Positions 6,706-7,936 of a stretch of DNA of 7,936 bases are shown piece by piece. Origin of the DNA: Rhizobiaceae bacterium (GTDB taxonomy: Bacteria > Pseudomonadota > Alphaproteobacteria > Rhizobiales > Rhizobiaceae); contig JACMIV010000100.1 in NCBI GenBank assembly GCA_014380965.1, positions 1 to 7,936 of the forward strand. Direction: 5' to 3'. Below the pieces are notes generated by a model, which was not told the origin of the DNA, made no database searches, and was given only the letters and a program-made list of their open reading frames with translations. Positions within the stretch are counted from its first letter, which is position 1. Every line of letters starts with the position of its first letter. A program made the position numbers and the translations under genes.

Positions 6706-6983
6706 ATTCACCTCCGCTGCTTCCCGGGCGTGGCACCGGCTCGCCCGCTGAGACGCTCGACGTCATATCGCCAGCAAAATATTTCGCCGATCCCATCCGT
6801 TTTTTCGTCCTGAGGTTGTATTTATCACTGAGTACATGGCGCGTGTCTGCGCGTCTCATGACGTTGTTTGGCAAGGGAAAACCAACCCGTCTGGGGTTGA
6901 GTCCAAGAGCGGCCTGAGTGCGCTGCAGAAAAGCTCAACGAGCTTTGGGATCGTTACGGGAGGTGAAGGCGAAAACCCTAACC
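6706..6983 (+). other. Gene-free spacer after rnpB, AT-richer than its surroundings
   Basis: No convincing gene here. GC is about 45% over 6781-6840 and 57-58% over 6841-6960, below neighbouring coding DNA. A 6-bp hairpin (CGGGCG 6725-6730 with CGCCCG 6742-6747) lies 19 bases after rnpB but lacks a T tract; a T6 run near 6800 has no stem before it. So the rnpB transcript end is unclear. A perfect 7-bp hairpin, AAAGCTC-AAC-GAGCTTT, lies at 6930-6946. A GANTC site, GAGTC, target of the CcrM methylase in this class, is at 6899-6903. A 60-codon open frame (6836-7018) has no credible protein signature. Confidence 0.6.
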
Positions 6984-6998
6984 TTAATAGGCTGTTAA
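6984..6998. promoter_or_regulatory. Candidate CtrA binding site, TTAA-N7-TTAA
   Basis: TTAA (6984-6987), seven bases, then TTAA (6995-6998) is exactly the spacing of the full CtrA box known from Caulobacter and other alphaproteobacteria (consensus TTAA-N7-TTAAC; here the last base is G). CtrA is the cell-cycle master response regulator and controls division genes. TATGAC at 7010-7015 could be a -10, placing the CtrA box near -31 of a start at about 7022, a typical activator position. The site also lies about 60 bases before the proposed mraZ -35. The match is short, so chance cannot be excluded. Confidence 0.5.
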
Positions 6999-7052
6999 GA
7001 CTAACGTCGTATGACTGACGCGGTACCCTCGTCGGTCTTGGTGTGGGTAAAT

Positions 7053-7087
7053 CCCATTGACGCCCATATGGCCCCATGATATCCCCA
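7053..7087 (-). promoter_or_regulatory. MraZ operator: CCCAT boxes repeated every 10 bases
   Basis: CCCAT occurs at 7053-7057, 7063-7067 and 7073-7077, with an imperfect fourth copy CCCCA at 7083-7087. Each is separated by five bases. On the minus strand these read as ATGGG direct repeats. In E. coli, MraZ binds direct TGGGN repeats with 5-base spacers upstream of its own gene and represses it; spacing and core match here. A TGGG on the opposite strand (7044-7047) precedes the array. mraZ itself begins 188 bases downstream, so autoregulation is the natural reading. The orientation relative to mraZ is on the complementary strand. Confidence 0.75.
7057..7085 (+). promoter_or_regulatory. Candidate mraZ/dcw promoter interleaved with the MraZ boxes
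   Basis: TTGACG (7057-7062) is a five-of-six -35 match; TATCCC (7080-7085), a weak -10, follows after exactly 17 bases. Both hexamers fall in or between CCCAT boxes, so bound MraZ would block polymerase directly. The predicted start near 7092 gives an mraZ leader of about 180 bases. The -10 is poor, and a promoter tied to the upstream CtrA-like site is a possible alternative or addition. Confidence 0.45.
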
Positions 7088-7274
7088 ACGCCATCAGATG
7101 CAGGCCGGTTTCGGCGAAATCTTCAGGCAGATACGTGCAACTCCGAGGAGACCGGAGAAGGCGCGCGCCGCAGTTGCGCGGCGCGGGTTGGGGTGGATTT
7201 TTTCCGGCGCCGTGCCGGGTGGGCGGGGGCCTTCATGACATGGACACCGCTACAGGGATCAGGCGTTCGGCTTG
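7088..7274 (+). other. Long structured leader between the operator and mraZ
   Basis: No gene is visible. Hairpins occur in succession: CTCCG/CGGAG (7141-7157), CGCGCCGC/GCGGCGCG with a 6-base loop (7164-7185), and CCGGC/GCCGG (7204-7218). A T6 run lies at 7198-7203, but 12 bases separate it from the 8-bp stem, so a standard intrinsic terminator is not supported. ATGs at 7235 and 7240 are out of frame with mraZ. No known riboswitch was recognised. Confidence 0.4.
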
Positions 7275-7736
7275 ATGGACCGGTTCCTTTCCAATGCCGT
7301 GAACAACGTCGACGCCAAGGGTCGGGTCTCCGTTCCGGCGGCCTTCCGGCAAATACTGACGCAGCGCGGCTTCAACGAGCTCTACGGGATGCAGGCGCTC
7401 GGCGATCCCGCGATCGACGTCGGCGGGATGGATCTTCTGGAGCGCTACGAGCAGCGCCTCGCCGCCGAGGATCCCTTCAGCGAATCCTATGCCGACATGT
7501 CGCTCTTCACCTACGGGGACGGCGCCTTCCTGAAGTTCGACCAGGAGGGGCGCATCACGGTGAACGACTTCATCCGCTCGCACACTGGCATCACCGACAA
7601 GGTGACCTTCGTCGGCCGCAACACCTTCTTCCAGCTTTGGGAACCGCAGCGCTTCGAGGCGCATCGGGCCGAGGCGCGCGCGCGCCTCATGGCGATGCGC
7701 AAGGCCACGGCATCCGAAAGGAACGCACTGGGATGA
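7275..7736 (+). CDS. mraZ: Transcriptional regulator MraZ
   Basis: DNA-binding protein at the head of the dcw cluster, known in E. coli to repress the cluster through repeats before its own gene. The 153 residues hold two SpoVT-AbrB-like half-domains: [13 protein letters not shown] (13-25) and [19 protein letters not shown] (88-106), the second followed by [15 protein letters not shown] (110-124). The N-terminus MDRFLSN fits the family, so ATG at 7275 is preferred over the in-frame TTG at 7272. The ribosome site is weak: AGG about 12 bases before the ATG. Residues 126-153 form a charged, Arg/Ala-rich helix-like tail. The stop overlaps the rsmH start (ATGA), the standard arrangement. The operator array upstream implies autorepression. 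Confidence 0.96.
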   Translation: MDRFLSNAVNNVDAKGRVSVPAAFRQILTQRGFNELYGMQALGDPAIDVGGMDLLERYEQRLAAEDPFSESYADMSLFTYGDGAFLKFDQEGRITVNDFIRSHTGITDKVTFVGRNTFFQLWEPQRFEAHRAEARARLMAMRKATASERNALG

Positions 7737-7936
7737 CGGCGGATCGCGGCGGGGCGCAAGCTCACGACGGTGGCGGACCGGTCCGCCACATTCCGGTGCT
7801 TCTCGATGAGGTGATGGATGCGATGCGTCCCCGGCCCGGCGAGTGGATCGTCGACGGTACGTTCGGGGCCGGCGGTTACACCGGCGCGATCCTCGGGGCG
7901 GGGGCCGGCGTCGTCGCGATCGACCGCGATCCCGGC
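7733..7936 (+). CDS. rsmH: 16S rRNA m4C1402 methyltransferase RsmH (MraW), 5' part only
   Basis: S-adenosylmethionine-dependent enzyme that N4-methylates C1402 of 16S rRNA in the ribosomal decoding centre. Only 68 codons are inside the window; the family is usually 310-350 residues. Visible hallmarks are HIPVLLDEV (19-27), the SAM-binding loop [14 protein letters not shown] (41-54) and IDRDP (63-67), the acidic end of the second strand. ATG at 7733 overlaps the mraZ stop in ATGA; AAGGA lies inside the mraZ end about ten bases before it, so translation is probably coupled. The residues before HIPVLL are a Gly/His-rich extension without a known role. The rest of the dcw cluster is expected beyond the right edge. 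Confidence 0.96.
   Translation, partial: MTADRGGAQAHDGGGPVRHIPVLLDEVMDAMRPRPGEWIVDGTFGAGGYTGAILGAGAGVVAIDRDPG

Noticed and set aside
6109..6874. Long minus-strand open frames over the RNase P RNA
   Set aside because: The segment is a structural RNA with all conserved cores; open frames here come from high GC content. Proteins annotated from such frames are usually spurious.
6930..6946. AAAGCTC-AAC-GAGCTTT hairpin considered as a terminator
   Set aside because: A perfect 7-bp stem, but followed by GGGATCG on the plus strand and TCTGC on the minus strand; no T tract.
6836..7018. A 60-codon open frame downstream of rnpB
   Set aside because: No ribosome site, no family signature, GC-poor third positions, and it spans the CtrA-like site.
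6706..7052. The AT-richer spacer considered as an inserted mobile element or attachment site
   Set aside because: No inverted terminal repeats, target duplication, integrase or tRNA end is visible. AT enrichment is expected in promoter DNA.

Overview
This window reads as ordinary chromosome from a high-GC alphaproteobacterium, most likely Hyphomicrobiales (Rhizobiales). The clues are GC-rich codon use in every real gene, an alphaproteobacterial-type RNase P RNA just upstream of mraZ-rsmH, a DjlA-like gene overlapping an amidase gene, and a CtrA-type TTAA-N7-TTAA site before the division cluster. The family assignment is inference from sequence alone.

Layout. On the minus strand, a secreted MltB-type lytic transglycosylase runs off the left edge (1-1036), and a GH25 lysozyme with a possible lipobox lies upstream of it (1182-2006). 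A divergent spacer leads to plus-strand genes: a 77-residue Thr/Pro-rich lipoprotein (2270-2503), an aldo/keto reductase (2686-3669), a TerB plus J-domain co-chaperone (3903-4619) overlapping by one base an AmpD/AmiD-type amidase (4619-5431), and a small exported SLT transglycosylase (5618-6148). Then come the RNase P RNA (about 6228-6705), a 569-base gene-free control region (6706-7274), mraZ (7275-7736), and the first 68 codons of rsmH, which overlaps mraZ by ATGA and runs off the right edge.

How it fits together. Four of the nine protein genes encode peptidoglycan-cleaving enzymes: two transglycosylases, one muramidase and one amidase. All lie within 7 kb of the start of the division and cell wall (dcw) cluster. 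The amidase has no export signal and is probably a cytosolic muropeptide-recycling enzyme; the others appear to act in the periplasm.

The most informative non-coding region is the one upstream of mraZ. It holds a CtrA-like site (6984-6998) and three exact CCCAT boxes at 10-base spacing (7053-7077, with an imperfect fourth), matching the known direct-repeat architecture of MraZ operators. A plausible TTGACG-N17-TATCCC promoter is interleaved with these boxes. I see no transposon, prophage, CRISPR array or clearly novel multi-gene system. The best leads are regulatory.
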